Shown here: positions 1 through 11,439 of the stretch, piece by piece
Position numbering within the stretch: position 1 is the first letter of the stretch
Layout: each line of letters opens with the position of its first letter
NCBI GenBank assembly: GCA_963669975.1
Contig: CAVLJG010000003.1
Span: 24,848,214 to 24,912,213, forward strand
Length of the DNA: 64,000 bases
Direction of reading: 5' to 3'
Origin: Acanthoscelides obtectus
Lineage: Eukaryota > Arthropoda > Insecta > Coleoptera > Chrysomelidae
Position numbers and translations under genes: made by a program
Notes under the pieces: model-generated
What the model was told of the DNA's origin: nothing
The model's database searches: none
The model's input: only the letters and a program-made list of their open reading frames with translations

Positions 1-2189
1 AGTTTCAGCTGACCCAATAAAATAATGGTGCCATTATCACTTATCTGAGCAGGACTTAACAACGTTCAGTTTGTAAACCAAACATGGTTCGATATCAATT
101 CGTCCTCTGGGCCCATTTCGCTAAATCATTGGTAGCACTATGTTCTTTAATAACAAAACTTAATAGATTCAGACATAAATATCGAAAAGTTTTAAGCTAC
201 ACATGCAATTTAATGGAATTAGTAATTTATATTATAACGCCCTGTATAGTGCGTTACTACCAGGGGCAACAGCCTGTCGAAAAAGTTCTAATAACGCCAG
301 CAAAGTCCTATTCTGTTGGTAGGATTTGCGTTGCTCTCAACTCTTACTCGGATGTTAAGGGATATTATATTTATTTCTACAGTTGTTGGTATATTCGATA
401 TAAAAAGCTTTACCAAAACTGTCATTCCTAAATGCCTGTGGGAAAATGATAAATTTTCAGACTAATGAAGCTTATCACCCCTGTGAAAAAATCCTCCGGA
501 CGGTCATGGAATTAAGTAGGGAACACGCCAAACAGTCGCGGACGTGAAGACCATTGGGCCGACAGTAGCTGTCGCATCTAAGCCCACAGTTTGAGTTCTG
601 TCATGAGTTGTCAAATGGTAGGTTAGGTATATTGTCAGTTGTCAAATAGGTGTCAGTTTTGTTTATTTCTAGATCTATCGATATGTTTGTAGAGCTCTGG
701 ATTTTTCTAGGTGATCGTCACATGTTACTACTATGGAATAAAGGCAGGTTAAGGTTGAGTATTTGTTGTGAGCTTTTAAGAGAATACAACGTGAAAAGAC
801 GTAAGGTATTTCATTTCAACTGTGAGGCCATTCGTAACAATATATTTTCTTAAAGAAAGTCAACAACATAGTAATGGTGGAAGGAAAGCTAAACTTTTTT
901 GTGAATTGCTTGAAATATGCATTCAGATTAACAGACAGGCGACAGGCACGAATAAACAGAAGCTTGAGGCAGCGTGCAATGATGTCACGTTGACCCATGC
1001 ACGAATGTTGTGTAAACGGAGGCTACACGGTGCGCCGTGTTTATTTAAAAATATGCGTAATGGATGTTCAATTTGGATATTGTGTGAAAGCAAACCGCTG
1101 CTAGTAGGATTTTATCAACTGTCTTTTAATGCGTATGGGCGGCATTTTGGTTGTTCGTCTATAAATATATGCGACGTCACTGTGGGTGATAATTTAATTT
1201 GATGGTATGATTTGCTAAAGAATGTGAAAAAGTGTTACTGAAATATGGTTTCACAGTTTGCCAACTTTTATTTAGGTCAACGAATTCGCAACCTTTCGTT
1301 TTTTTCAAATTGTATTGTCGCTAAAAGCGACTGTTATAGCTTATTCTTTATACGAAGTTCATAGGTATTCTACTGCTGGCATCTGCTATATGTGAAGACA
1401 GTAATGCACGCTAAAGTCCAAAATTCTATCTTCTTTACGATCTTTTCATTTTTAATATAGGTATTCAAGAAATACCGATTTTTCACCTTTAATGCTGCAG
1501 TATGCTCACCCAGAAACAAAAAATAGAAATCGCTGTCTGCCCTTCAATGACTATTTATCCAGATCATGTTATATCCTAGCATTTAAAAAAATAATCTATG
1601 TAGAAGTAGTGAAGCCAAGATCTTTCCAATGGGATCTACTTGATTTTCAATCTTAGTGTTGTAATTTTATTATTCATCGAGGTTAAGATGTGTCAACGTG
1701 GTACCTGGATTATAAATTCTTTTGATTTGTTTCTATATATTACTTCGATCTACGCACCTCTATGGTCATTCATTATGTAATAAAATTATTCCAATTATAT
1801 AATCAAAGCGTGTATTGGATTTCATATAATCGACATTGAAAAATTAAATATACGAATTAGCTTGAGAAATAGTTATAACAAGTTATAAAACAAAAAAATT
1901 GAGTTGTGTAGAATACCTATTTAAAATTGTTCGTTCGTTCTTAGTGATAAAAGAAATAAGAGAAAGGCGTGATTGCAAAATGTTTGACCATCCTTTTTAT
2001 TGGCTTCGCCTAAAAATCATCAGAAATAAGAATAAGTAGGTTCGTTCTTATTCTTTTTTTCCACTTTTTACTCTTAACTCCGTGGCTGATGGACCGATTT
2101 TGAAAATCTATAAACTTGCACTTTTAAGAAACCAATGACCAACGATATAAATAACAGGGCTGTGAAGTACATTTCTCCACACGACCTCT
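1..2189. other. Unassigned AT-rich sequence, no gene recognised
   Basis: No domain, splice-consistent exon series or transposon end was recognised. Open stretches at 84-431 and 822-1202 (+) have a composition typical of chance reading frames in AT-rich DNA and resemble no family I know. A small perfect hairpin (9-bp arms around TAGGTTCGTT) lies at about 2026-2053. Confidence 0.5.
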
Positions 2190-2575
2190 TCTCTCTGGTT
2201 AAGTCCCAATTGAGACCTAGCCTCGAGTACTGCATACACGCTTGAGGTGCTGCCGCCCCGACTACATTATTTATGCTCGATACTGTTCAGATGAGGGCTG
2301 TTCGACTGATCGATGACTCTTCTCTAACGGACAGTCTCGGGTCGCTTTCGCATCGGCGGGCCGTCGGCGATATAGCTCTCTTCTACCATTACGCCCACGC
2401 GCTTCATTCCTCCCCCTTGATGATGTCGCCGTACAATTTTTCTGCCAGACAAACCCGCCCAACTTCAGCCTCCTATCCTTCGTAGATCCATAACTGACCG
2501 ATACGACTGCTCCCTTGTCCCTAGGATATCGGAACATGAGGAGGCTTTCCTCAGTTATACTAACCGTGGTTAGTT
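2190..2575 (+). pseudogene. LINE reverse transcriptase C-terminal remnant (jockey-like)
   Basis: Translation of the plus strand shows the region after the RT catalytic core of jockey/CR1-type LINEs: QLRPSLEYCIHA, a stop codon, then GAAAPTTLFMLDTVQMRAVR and SLSHRRAV, with a short diverged tail. In such elements this part would lie between the RT thumb and the end of ORF2. The frame is broken by stops near 2243 and 2483, and no endonuclease or YADD box is present, so this is a dead, 5'-truncated copy. A related fragment of the same family (LINDTSL, then a shifted HTTGGL) lies at 61495-61760 in the same orientation. The family assignment rests on my recognition of the C-terminal pattern only. 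Confidence 0.6.
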
Positions 2576-3565
2576 CAAAAATCGGATTAACAAACTTTCT
2601 TCAAGCTCGTCATAGCACCCGCGGTACCCTGGCATTTAGCAGATATTTCATGCAGTAATTCAACCTTATTTTCCAAAGGTATGTTTATATATAACAAAAG
2701 GCATAAAACCTGAAAGGAATCCGGTAATATCCATCGTCCAAATCAAGGGGGTGGTTGAACTCCTAAAAGGTAAGGGAACCGAATCGATACTGAATCACGT
2801 GTGCATGTTCCTGTATATTATGTAGGAGCACGAAATTCGAATAATTTATTCCCACAGAATACAGAAAAAGATGAAGTCCGGCTATTTAACGCACGAACTA
2901 CTCAAGAACAAGTCGGAAATCATGACAAGTTTCTGTCACGCAAAAAAGAGGAAATTTTGCTAAAATTCCTTTTATTCCTTCATCAACGTATTAGACCCCA
3001 AAGTAAATAAAATGGGCGGTGACGATAGACCAAGTGCTTTTCAATTACAAGTTTTATTGTTTTGGTTTTTCATTGATTAACGTAACAGCCCAACCTAATG
3101 CTACATTCGCGCATCCAACAAACTTTCCGAGAAGAAATGAGATATCCTGGCGTCGTCTATGACAATTTGTCACAGCTATGTTCCTGCTCTGCAAAATAAC
3201 TAGAAATCTACTTTGAAAAGGTTAGTGTCTCATAGATGGCGCTGCAGCCAACTATATGCGCATATACAGCGAGTTTTACAGAGCGTCTAGATATGATAAT
3301 AATAAGCATGTTTTTTGGTAACATATATACGTTACATATATTAGGTTCCAAAGAGCAATAAATCAGCCACTACAACCCTGTCTCCCTCCCCTTCCACAAT
3401 CCCCTCCTACGTGAAAATGTATGTACTAAGATTATGTGAATATGTGAGACAGTATCCAAATCAGGCGTCGCGTTTTGCCTAGGTAAACCTAGTTTGTAAA
3501 CAAACCGCATTTGAAAATCCCAAATTGGCACATTCCTAGAGCAATAACGTAGTTATCGATTTGAT
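2576..3565. other. Unassigned sequence with a CATAGATGGCGCT motif
   Basis: No gene was recognised. The motif CATAGATGGCGCT at about 3232 recurs near 38101 and, with one change, near 37939, so part of this stretch may belong to a dispersed repeat. The rest shows nothing I can assign. Confidence 0.4.
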
Positions 3566-3885
3566 ATGAGCATCTTCAAGATCCTATTGATACTCCGCGC
3601 GTGTACTCAGAACGTCGCCGTGGTCTTCGATGTTTCTTTCCATCAGAGCTTCATATGTTTGTTTATATCGTGCAAAAGTCGGTGGAACATAGACAAGCCC
3701 AAATTTTGTAGATTCAGGAAGAAGCAAACGAACTTGAACAGCGACATCTTCAAGCAGTGTTTACAAACAAAACATCTAACAGGGCAGATCTTGGAATTCT
3801 TTACCAAATGAATAGTGACTATTTTTCTTCAATTTCTTTTTTACGAATTCGGTGTTGTTTTGCTTTGGTATTGCAAACGTAGTTG
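3566..3885 (+). repeat. Direct repeat, left copy, upstream of mariner
   Basis: This stretch matches 5580-5845 in the same orientation with moderate divergence. Shared blocks include TTTCTTTCCATCAGAGCT, a TCGTGCAAAAG block, and CTTCAATTTCTTTTT followed by CGGTGTT. The mariner at 3928-5332 lies between the two copies. Either a local tandem duplication predates the mariner, or two copies of an unknown dispersed repeat sit side by side. No protein family is recognised in it. Confidence 0.6.
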
Positions 3886-4123
3886 AATCTGAAAAGGAAA
3901 GTCCCAACCTTAAGGACACTCTGTATACAGGGTTTGTCCGGAAAGTCATAGGACTGATTTTATTCCGTCATGACTGTACTTCGGAGTGTGCGCGCACCGA
4001 CTGGATTCGGTACAGGGCGTTCCTAGCTAACAAATGAGCGGCTGGTCAGTTGTCTCCGAGCACTTGAAGAGTCAGGATAGGCATTTTCGCGCGACGTGTT
4101 TCTGTGAGTGGTGCAAGCCGAAA

Positions 4124-5261
4124 ATGCAGCGTTCGCTAGAGCAGAGTTACGCGATTAAATTCTGTGTGAAACTCGGTAAATCTGCGACAGAGACGTTTGA
4201 TATGATCAAGCAGGCATATCCAGGTGTTGCTTTAGCAAGAAGTGGTGTGTTTCGGTGGCACCAGGCCCTTTTTGGATGGCCGGGAAGAGGTCGCTGATGA
4301 AGACCGTGCTGGAAGACATTTGACTTCGACAAACACCGATAATGTGACTCGTCAAGTCAAGTCAAGTCATCGTTGGTTGTCAGAGCGGTCCGTGGGACCT
4401 TAGCTCTTGAGTCACAGTGTCAGTTTGTAAGTGCGCAAAGTTTTGAACTCAGACCGTCCACTGAGCTTTTCATTTAATTGCCCAGATGTTAAATTTACCA
4501 AAATCTCTGGTTCATTACATTGTGACACAGCATTTGAACATGCGCAAGGTGTGCGCGAAGATGGTCCCAAAAGTGCTCACCGACGACCAGAAATTGCGGC
4601 GAGTGGAAGTGTACCAAGAAAATTTGAACATGTGTGAAAGTGACCCCCAATTTTTGAATAACATACGTATAATCACAGGTGACGAGTCGTGGATCTTTGA
4701 GTATGATCCCGAGACAAAAAGGCAATCTTCCGAGTGGCACACGACGGCGTCTCCTCGCCCAAAAAAGGGAAGAATTGAGCAAATCCGAAGTGAAAGCGAT
4801 GTTCATTGTCTTTTTTGACATCAAAGGCATCGTCCACCATGAATTTGTTCCTCCTGGACAAACCGTCAACGCCAAGTTTTACGTGGAAGTGCTCAGGAGA
4901 CTCAAACGAAGGGTCAGTCGGGTCCGACAAGTATCGCAGCCGACTGGAAGTTGCATCACGACAACGCCCCGGCTCACACCGCCTTCCTTGCGAACAGCTA
5001 CCTGACCAAGGCCGGCATCCCAACGCTTCCGCAGCCGCCCTACAGCCCAGATGTGCCCCCCCCCCGGACTTTTTTTGTTTTCCTCGCCTGAAAAAGCCGA
5101 TGAAAGGCAAGCATTTTGAGACGACAGAGGGGATCCAAGCAGCATGCACCGCGGCTCTCAAGGCTATTCCGGAGAATGCCTTCTGTGACGCCTTCAATGC
5201 TTGAAAATCGCGCTGGCAGCGCTGCATCGACGCAGAAGGAGCCTATTTTGAAAGTTTTTAA
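4124..5261 (+). pseudogene. mariner transposase pseudogene
   Basis: The product would be the mariner cut-and-paste transposase, which binds the terminal repeats and catalyses excision and insertion with a D,D34D triad. From ATG 4124 the sequence reads MQRSLEQSYAIKFCVKLGKS (helix-turn-helix region). After several frame changes come LVHYIVTQHLNMRKVCAKMV, then ITGDESWIFEYDPETKRQS with the first catalytic Asp, a region around HHDNAPAHTAF with the second, and TLPQPPYSPD near the third. It ends WQRCIDAEGAYFESF with stop at 5259. Breaks include the 78-bp insertion at 4353-4430, frame changes near 4280, 4490, 4680, 4870 and 4945, a poly-C run near 5057, and a stop in place of Trp near 5204. The family call is firm; the copy is dead. 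Confidence 0.9.
4353..4430. repeat. 78-bp insertion in the mariner carrying a GCGGTCC motif
   Basis: The transposase reading NVTR (ends 4352) resumes as VRKVLNSDR at 4431, so these 78 bp are an insert. It starts with three CAAGT-type repeats and then TTGTCAGAGCGGTCCGTGGG. Related sequence is found at about 11832-11930 (+) and, inverted, at about 13215-13290, both beside jockey-type LINE remnants. It may be a fragment of a LINE 5' end or a short SINE-like repeat; I cannot tell which. Confidence 0.55.
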
Positions 5262-5579
5262 AGAATTGTAACGATTGGCTCAATAAATTTTTTTAAATCG
5301 ACTCAGTCCTATTACTTTCCGGACAAACCCTGTAGGTGTTAACAGTGTTTTTTCATGTTGTCAACGTTTCGGCGTTTTTTTTTTTCGCCTTTTTAGGGCT
5401 ATCGAATGAGATACAGAACACAGTCCCACAAAAAGTAAAGTTCGAGATCCGTAAGACAGACCATAATATTCTTATGTATTCTTCAACGCTGCATCCTAAT
5501 CCCGGATCAGAAAAGTTCCTAGACGTCTGAAGCATAGTATTCCTATGTATTTTTCGACGCTTGCTACGAATTTGTGGTT

Positions 5580-5845
5580 GAAGATATCCTGTTAATACTC
5601 TGCGGGTGGACTCAAAACGTCGTCTTCGACGTTTCTTTCCATCAGAGCTGCACATGTTTATTTATGTCGTGCAAAAGGGTCTGGGTGAATACAGTGGATC
5701 TATACATCGCCAAATTTGTAAATTTAGGATTATGTTAACAAACTTGGTAGTACCTGAAGTTTCTTACCAAACGGATAGTGTCTATTTGTCTTCAATTTCT
5801 TTTTCCGTTTTCGGTGTTATTGTTCCGCAGCTTTGGTTTTGCCGT
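5580..5845 (+). repeat. Direct repeat, right copy, downstream of mariner
   Basis: This is the partner of 3566-3885. It carries TTTCTTTCCATCAGAGCT, TCGTGCAAAAG and CTTCAATTTCTTTTT in the same order. Insertions and deletions distinguish the copies, so they are old relative to the mariner ends between them. Function unknown. Confidence 0.6.
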
Positions 5846-8199
5846 TAAACGATACGAGCATGGAACGGGTTGAATGGGTGTATTGAGGGGTATCAACTAA
5901 TATAATACCTCTCCGCAGATGCTATCTGAATTGGGACACTTTTTTAAAATTTCCGATGTTGCGAATCGGTCTAATCCAAGCGGTATCCTTATTTTCAAAC
6001 AAGTAATACAAATGCAACCCGGTCTTGAGCGCAGGTCTCGCACCAGTCGTACCCGGTTCCAGGAAACGTAATCGGAATTCCCAAATCGGAATCATCAGAA
6101 CGAAACCCCTCTGCGGTTTTTTTATTAAAACAGGTTTTTTTTAGTTTAAACATTTTACGTTTAAATATTGACTGTATTTAATAGAAATTGAAAAAATATG
6201 CAATTTAGACATTTATTCGGGTCGCAAAAAACAGGTTATCACCTGTTAGACAATATTTGTAGCAGGTGGATAAAATTACTTGATACGTGGAAAGCAGGTG
6301 AAGGGAAAAAAGATTATGTCTGAAGGCACTAAACATAAACATATTGTACAACTTTTTTATTTGTATTCATATGTGATAATGATAAAGGAATAAATGTAAA
6401 GTAACTAAATCTTAAGATGAAATCTTGTACAAAAATTAGTAATATGATATAATTTCACTTCCAGTCATCTTCATCATTTTAAATAAAAAACTACCTTCGA
6501 AGCCTTTTCAATACCCGGTCTATTAAGTAGCTTACTTTGCATTAAGCCAAACGATGAAAACATGCGTTGGTATCCTTTTTCGCTTAATCAATATAGTTTT
6601 TTTGCTACTCCACCACTCAATTGTCGTCACTTTTGAAGTTACACTGCTTCCAAAAGAATTTTTTGAAATAGATTCTGCTTGAAATTTCACGATTATTCGC
6701 AATATATCATATCAGAAATACTAAATCTGGTGGAAAAGGTGCTGTAATTGTGAGGTTTTTATGACAACAGTTGATTAAATAAACTAAACAAAAATTTAAT
6801 TTTGATTAATTAGAAAGAAATATGGTGGAAAAAACTTACAAGTTACAAAACGCGAGAAAAAAAAAACAGTTGGTTTGAACCACGTTGGGTTAAACCTGCC
6901 AACCCTGGCCTGCGCTATCGTTTATTTGGAACGATTCGTTTGGAACCAACCCAACTCTACCCCGTGTTGCACTCGATCTTGTAAAACAATGAATGTTTGG
7001 TTTTGCTCTTTTATTACTGGCCAACAGGTCCATTATCAAAATTTTGTGTAAATCCCATGAAAAACAATTTATTCAGATTTTCTATGTCTTCGTGCTGTTT
7101 TCCGAGGAGCATACGTTAAAATGAAATGCCACCAACGGAAATGTCATTCTACCAGAAAAACTCTTTCACTGATTCCCTACATCGTTACATCAATATTTGC
7201 TTTTTCATCCACTTTCCTTTTGAAGAATTATTAATTACGTTTGACGGTAACAAATATAATATCAAGAAGTTTGTATTTATCAAACAAGTAATAAACCGTT
7301 ATTATGGAAAGTTCCCAGCAAACGCTGATTTCTCATTTTCCCTTCATTTTAATCCCGCACTGAAGTTTCTTTGTGTGGACTATTTTCAACTTAGGTCGGT
7401 GAGTTGGATTTCTACCATCTCGCTCTTTTCTTCATAGCAAACGAACTGAACCACTTTTTTAAAACAGACAAGTTAACAAGAACAAAAAGTACAATTACAA
7501 CTTTCTTTGAGCTTTTTTTGTTGCCTGATTCACTCCTTTCTGTGAACTGGTATATGAAAGTTTTATTTCATATAAACAAGTAATTCAGCAGTTTTTTATG
7601 TACAAGTTTTGTAAACTACCCACTCTTTTAAGTTCAACGTATTTAAACATTTATTGAAAATTATAAGTTTGCGATAAATGAAACGTTATGATACCAAGAC
7701 CTATCAAATAAAATTGACGATTCCTCTGAATGAAAATTAGTGGCCACCCTCGTGCCTTATGATATTATAAAATGTTTCAATGAAATTTTGTTGCACAAGA
7801 ATGAATATTTAGATGTTATACCACCCCTCCCCTATTTTTGTGTTATTCATAATATTATATATCAAAGCTGACATTATCAACAAAAAAATTTTCAAACTTC
7901 TTTCTTTCGTTTCAGGTATGTATGGCGCGACAAAAAAAATGTCATGTCTGGTAAGTCGCATCACATCGACCAAACGAAATACATTTATGTTATGTATTCT
8001 GCTAGCCAGTTCGAGCTTCGAAAATTCTAAAAAGATGAGATCCCAGGGCTGCCAAACCTACCTCATTTTATAAAAGCTAATATTTTACTTGTGAACAGTA
8101 GGATCCAACGATCTGTTACTCAGAAAACTGAACTGAGACTGTCATTAAAATTTGGATTTATGGTATAACTAATGGAAGCAATTCGGTTAAAATATTGTC
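5846..8199. other. Unassigned sequence, no gene recognised
   Basis: Low-complexity AT-rich DNA with short chance reading frames (for example 7126-7437 and 7813-8073). A short palindrome, AACAGGTTATCACCTGTT, lies at about 6229-6246. I see no transposon ends or domains. Confidence 0.45.
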
Positions 8200-8258
8200 A
8201 AAATGGTAGCACCTCCGGAAATGAATATCATCTTGCTTATTCCAAATAGAACACCCTG
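8200..8258. repeat. Orphan mariner-type terminal repeat end
   Basis: The sequence TCCAAATAGAACACCCTG followed by TA has the form of a right-hand end of a TA-targeting element (CAGGGTG on the other strand). No matching left end was found nearby, so it is probably a truncated or solo end. The following text AACCGTTTTTGAGATATCT (about 8309) recurs inverted near 9845. Confidence 0.45.
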
Positions 8259-8671
8259 TATATATATATTTTTTTGTTTTTCAAGAATATCATCGTACCT
8301 CAGTCTAACCGTTTTTGAGATATCTTAAATAGATATAAAGTCACAAATGCAGGCCAATAAATTATAACAATGTTTTCTTGCATCTTTGCCTTTATCATAT
8401 GATTTGTAACAGGTTTGATATTGAAGGAGACCTACTTACTGTACAATAAATAGTACAGGAAGGTAAAAAGGGTAATGAAATTAGAATTAAAAAAAACACA
8501 GTAAGTTAATCTTTTCAAATAGAAACCAGTTTTCTCATTGTATTAAGCATTGGTAATTGTTGTTATTTTGTTATCTACTTACAAATTACTAGTTATATGT
8601 GTTGAATGTACCATACTGTTTTTACCATAAGATAATCTCAGTTCGCCATGACGCGGAGGCAGTGTGATATC
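8259..8671. other. Unassigned intergenic sequence
   Basis: No gene or element boundary recognised apart from the GTTTTTGAGATATCT block mentioned for the preceding orphan end. Confidence 0.4.
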
Positions 8672-8690
8672 CTTAGGGCCTCATAGTATA

Positions 8691-9410
8691 CAGGATGTCC
8701 CGCGAGGAAAGAGACAAATTTTTTCTACGTGTTCCTCAGGTCAATTCCAGTGGAAAAAGTTCGATGAATTTTTTCATTTTTAGGATGCTAATAGTGGTAA
8801 AACCACAATATTGTTGGAAAACTACTTTTATTTAACACAAAATTACTAGGTATAATAAAAATAACTATTCACAATAGTTGTTCAAAGTGCCCACCTTCAC
8901 ACTGTAAACATAGTCTAGCCGGTTTAATAATGTGACTGGTGGCTTTCCCAATAACAAGACAATTACTTCTTATGTCGTCAGCGACATACACTAAAGACTT
9001 CATATGTCCCCACAAGTAATAATCCCAGGGATTTAAATCGGGCGAGCGGGGTGACCAAGAAACTGCGCCTCCTCGTCCAATCAACGCCCAGGAAAAGTGT
9101 TATTTAAATACCTTTTGCAAAGTTCAATCAAACTGACACAACAAACAAACAAACACCAGTGTATTAATCGGGCAGTACAACGTAAATGTGGACTTATTGT
9201 AAACAGTTGTTTTCATACGAACAGTATAAAATTTTTTGTTAAATAAAAGCAATTTTCCAACAATATTGTGGTTTTCGTCCACTAAAAATTAAAAAAATCA
9301 TATCTCGATAAGGAAGCATTTGCGGACCCATGTTCATACGACTTTTTCCACTCGAATTGACCTGAGGAACACGCAGAAAAATGTTGTCCCTTACCTCGCG
9401 GGACACCCTG
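8691..9410 (-). mobile_element. Long-TIR IS630-Tc1-mariner element, internally deleted
   Basis: The left end reads CAGGATGTCCCGCGAGG and the right end is its inverted partner (CAGGGTGTCCCGCGAGG on the minus strand). Similarity between the ends continues inward for roughly 170 bp, through GTTCCTCAGGTCAATT and AACCACAATATTGTTGGAAA. TA dinucleotides flank both ends. At 720 bp it is too short for a full transposase; only a C-terminal fragment survives on the minus strand. It sits in one terminal repeat of a MITE (8672-8690 and 9412-9607). Confidence 0.88.
8869..9084 (-). pseudogene. Long-TIR element transposase, C-terminal fragment
   Basis: The minus-strand frame shows WSPRSPDLNPWDYYLWGHMK, the catalytic-core segment carrying the third Asp of DD41D-type transposases. 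Further on comes a C-terminal end with GGHFEQLL before the stop, close to the inner edge of the left terminal repeat. Everything upstream (DNA-binding domain, first two Asp residues) is deleted, so no activity is possible. The same C-terminal pattern (GGHFQQFL, GGVFEHLL) closes the transposases at 14787-15855 and 41847-42822, which supports the family call. Confidence 0.8.
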
Positions 9411-9411
9411 T

Positions 9412-9607
9412 ATATACAATTGTAGGACGACGCCTTTATGGCCTCCTTGATTCTCATCATTTTTTCTCCTTCAGAAAGGCTGGGGTACTAGATTTCTATT
9501 GTTCCGTGTCAGCTTCAACGCTCAATGCTTTTTTTAATTGTAAGAAGTTTCAGGCTGATCAAAAGCATGAACAATTTGATGCAAATACAGATGAATTTGC
9601 GAAGTAG
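9412..9607 (-). mobile_element. MITE family A, truncated copy
   Basis: This stretch matches, inverted, the right half of the complete copy at 30060-30384: ACAATTGTAGG, then TTTATGGCCTCCTTGATT, the TTTCAGGCTGATMAAA block and AATTTGATGCAAATA. Its outer end appears to lie across the inserted element at 8672-8690 (TTAGGGCCTCATAGTA). The far half is missing. It has no coding capacity. Confidence 0.72.
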
Positions 9608-10666
9608 ACAACTTTATACAAAATTAACCTTAAATGTTCAATGCTTAATACGATGAAAGTATTAAAAAAAGATGGTTGTATTTGAAAAAAAATACTTTTT
9701 GGGTTTTCTAAAATATAGTTTTCATTAACTTTTTTTGACTATTTGTTTTCCAATGCGGAACAAACCATTTTACAAATCATTATGGTAAAGGTAAACATTC
9801 GGGAAAAAAATTTATTGCCTGCGTTTTTCTTCCGCATAAATTGAGATATCTCAAAAACGGTGAGAGTTAGCTATAGATATATGAAATGTATATAGAATCT
9901 CATGAGGAATCCTAAATTTGATTATCCTATAAGGAGTTCTGTATAAATAAGCAAATTGGTATCTACATCCGGTACAGCCTGTACCAACATTTTGAAAATA
10001 TTTCAGTCGAAAATTCCCATCCGTTATACTATAAACCTGAATTGTCATAGCTGTTTAACGTCAACGTTTTGAGTAATCCATCATTGCATATTTACGTGGC
10101 ATACCCTGTTTGTAATTAATAATGAACGCATATTTGCCAGTGTGAAAACGGGGTATTTCAGAGAAAATGCTGATGAATATAATGGGCAAGATGACTAGGG
10201 ATCTAGGAACTAGTTTTGATTATTTTGCTCATAAACTTTTAACCGTGAGCTACGAGAAAACATTCTTTATGCCTTTTTCTAATACAGTACGTTGCAACTG
10301 TTTCTGCATGAATTAATTCAATTCAAATACAAACACAAAAACAACTTCAATAAATCTAGCCATGCTTATTGTACTAGATATAAAGAAAATGAAAACTTAA
10401 AAATACAAACTTTTCAAAGAAATGTAAGCTTGCGATGCCACACCTTCCTATCATGTAAAATTTATAATTGTTTGCATACATGTACCGTATGTATGTTGAT
10501 AAAATAAACTTATTATCTTCGATAAAATCTTTATTTAAAAAATATATTTTTTTAATTGGTAGACAAGAGACACGAAATCTAGTAGAAATTATTTGCCAGA
10601 AATCGTACTACGCTAGTATTACTCCTCACCCTCCATATTTCTGAAGTTAGTGGAATAAACTTTATT
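9608..10666. other. Unassigned; contains a probable truncated mariner-type end
   Basis: From about 9840 to 10109 the minus strand reads CAGGGTATGCCACGTAAATA at its edge and AACTCTCACCGTTTTTGAGA further in, which has the look of a long terminal repeat of a TA-targeting element, but no partner end is present. The rest, including an open stretch at 10292-10507, is unassigned. Confidence 0.4.
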
Positions 10667-11150
10667 ATAATAATATTATGTGCTCGTGTTTGGCAACAAC
10701 GGATATAATCCGTCTTATCGGTTCATCCCATCGGAAACAAAAAAGCGAAAGAATTTGAAACGCTGATCACGATGTGTGTGTGATTCAGTCGATGTGTCAG
10801 TCGGTAACGCGTGAGTGAATAGTGGTGTTTGCTGCGTGGCTCAAACGAAATAAAAAATGGCACATGTTTATGTGGATCGGTTTCCCAATCGAGTGCAACC
10901 AACCCCTCGTGCCTTTGTTAATGTAGTACAACGGGCTCGTGAATCAGGTGACTTAAGACCTCACAGGAGAGGGCATGCCGGTGCTCCAAGACCTTACGAT
11001 CAAATACAGGTCCGCACTGAAATACTTGTTGGGAGGATACTTTATAAAACAAGGTAAATTTTTTTTAATTTTTTTTTATTTTTACACACATATTTTGGTT
11101 TATCTTCCTTCTACAATCATTATCTGAAAATTAATGACTCAACTTCAAAG
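10667..11150 (+). mobile_element. Deletion-derivative family M, copy 1
   Basis: This block matches copies at 36183-36882 (inverted) and 46293-46894 (inverted): ATAATATTATGTGCTCGTGT, then GGCAACAACGGATATAATCC, a short transposase N-terminus, a T-rich tract, and ATGACTCAACTTC near the end. Both outer tips seen in the other copies (the ACCCTG-type terminus) are missing here, so the copy is truncated at each side. It is non-autonomous. Confidence 0.78.
10857..11057 (+). pseudogene. Family M transposase N-terminal remnant
   Basis: The 66-codon frame begins MAHVYVDRFPNRVQPTPRAF and continues NVVQRARESGDLRP. This is the helix-turn-helix region at the start of insect long-TIR transposases (the domain often labelled DUF4817: R-x-Y-x-x-R-F-P-N-R, then a VVQRLRETG-like helix). 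The start Met is joined directly to DRFPNR because roughly 24 codons present in copy 2 are deleted. The catalytic domain is absent. The frame stays open in copies 1 and 3, but I see no reason to think it is expressed. Confidence 0.65.
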
Positions 11151-11439
11151 TATAAGTGCTACTCGTCCTTACCTTCCATACTTACAATGTGCTTGTAGAA
11201 ATCCTGCTCTAAGCAAAATTTATTATCAAAATTATATAAAAAAAATCTGCCAGCGCACAACCAACTATTTTCAATGGGCTTTACAAGGCAATTTAAAAAT
11301 TTTCTGTGACTTATAAAACATGTTAACTCAAGATTATTTTGTGAAAGTCAGGTATTATGTTTTATTTTACGTTTATTATTGTACTGATGTTAGCATTTGT
11401 ATTTATTAACACATTGTATCTTGGGGAAAAAATGAACGT

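Larger units (their letters stand above)
3928..5332 (+). mobile_element. mariner (DD34D) DNA transposon, complete ends
   Basis: The 1405-bp element starts CAGGGTTTGTCCGGAAAGTC and ends in its inverted repeat. The two 30-bp terminal repeats differ at one position and are flanked by the expected TA target duplication (3926-3927 and 5333-5334). Length, ends and TA target match the mariner group. The transposase inside is broken, so the copy cannot move itself; well-preserved ends mean it could in principle be mobilised in trans. A 78-bp foreign sequence interrupts it at 4353-4430. Confidence 0.93.

Noticed and set aside
84..431. 115-codon open frame on the plus strand
   Set aside because: No start context, splice support or known domain; its Tyr/Cys/Ile-rich composition is typical of chance translation of AT-rich DNA.
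822..1202. 126-codon open frame
   Set aside because: No recognisable motif and a competing minus-strand frame; not enough evidence for a gene.
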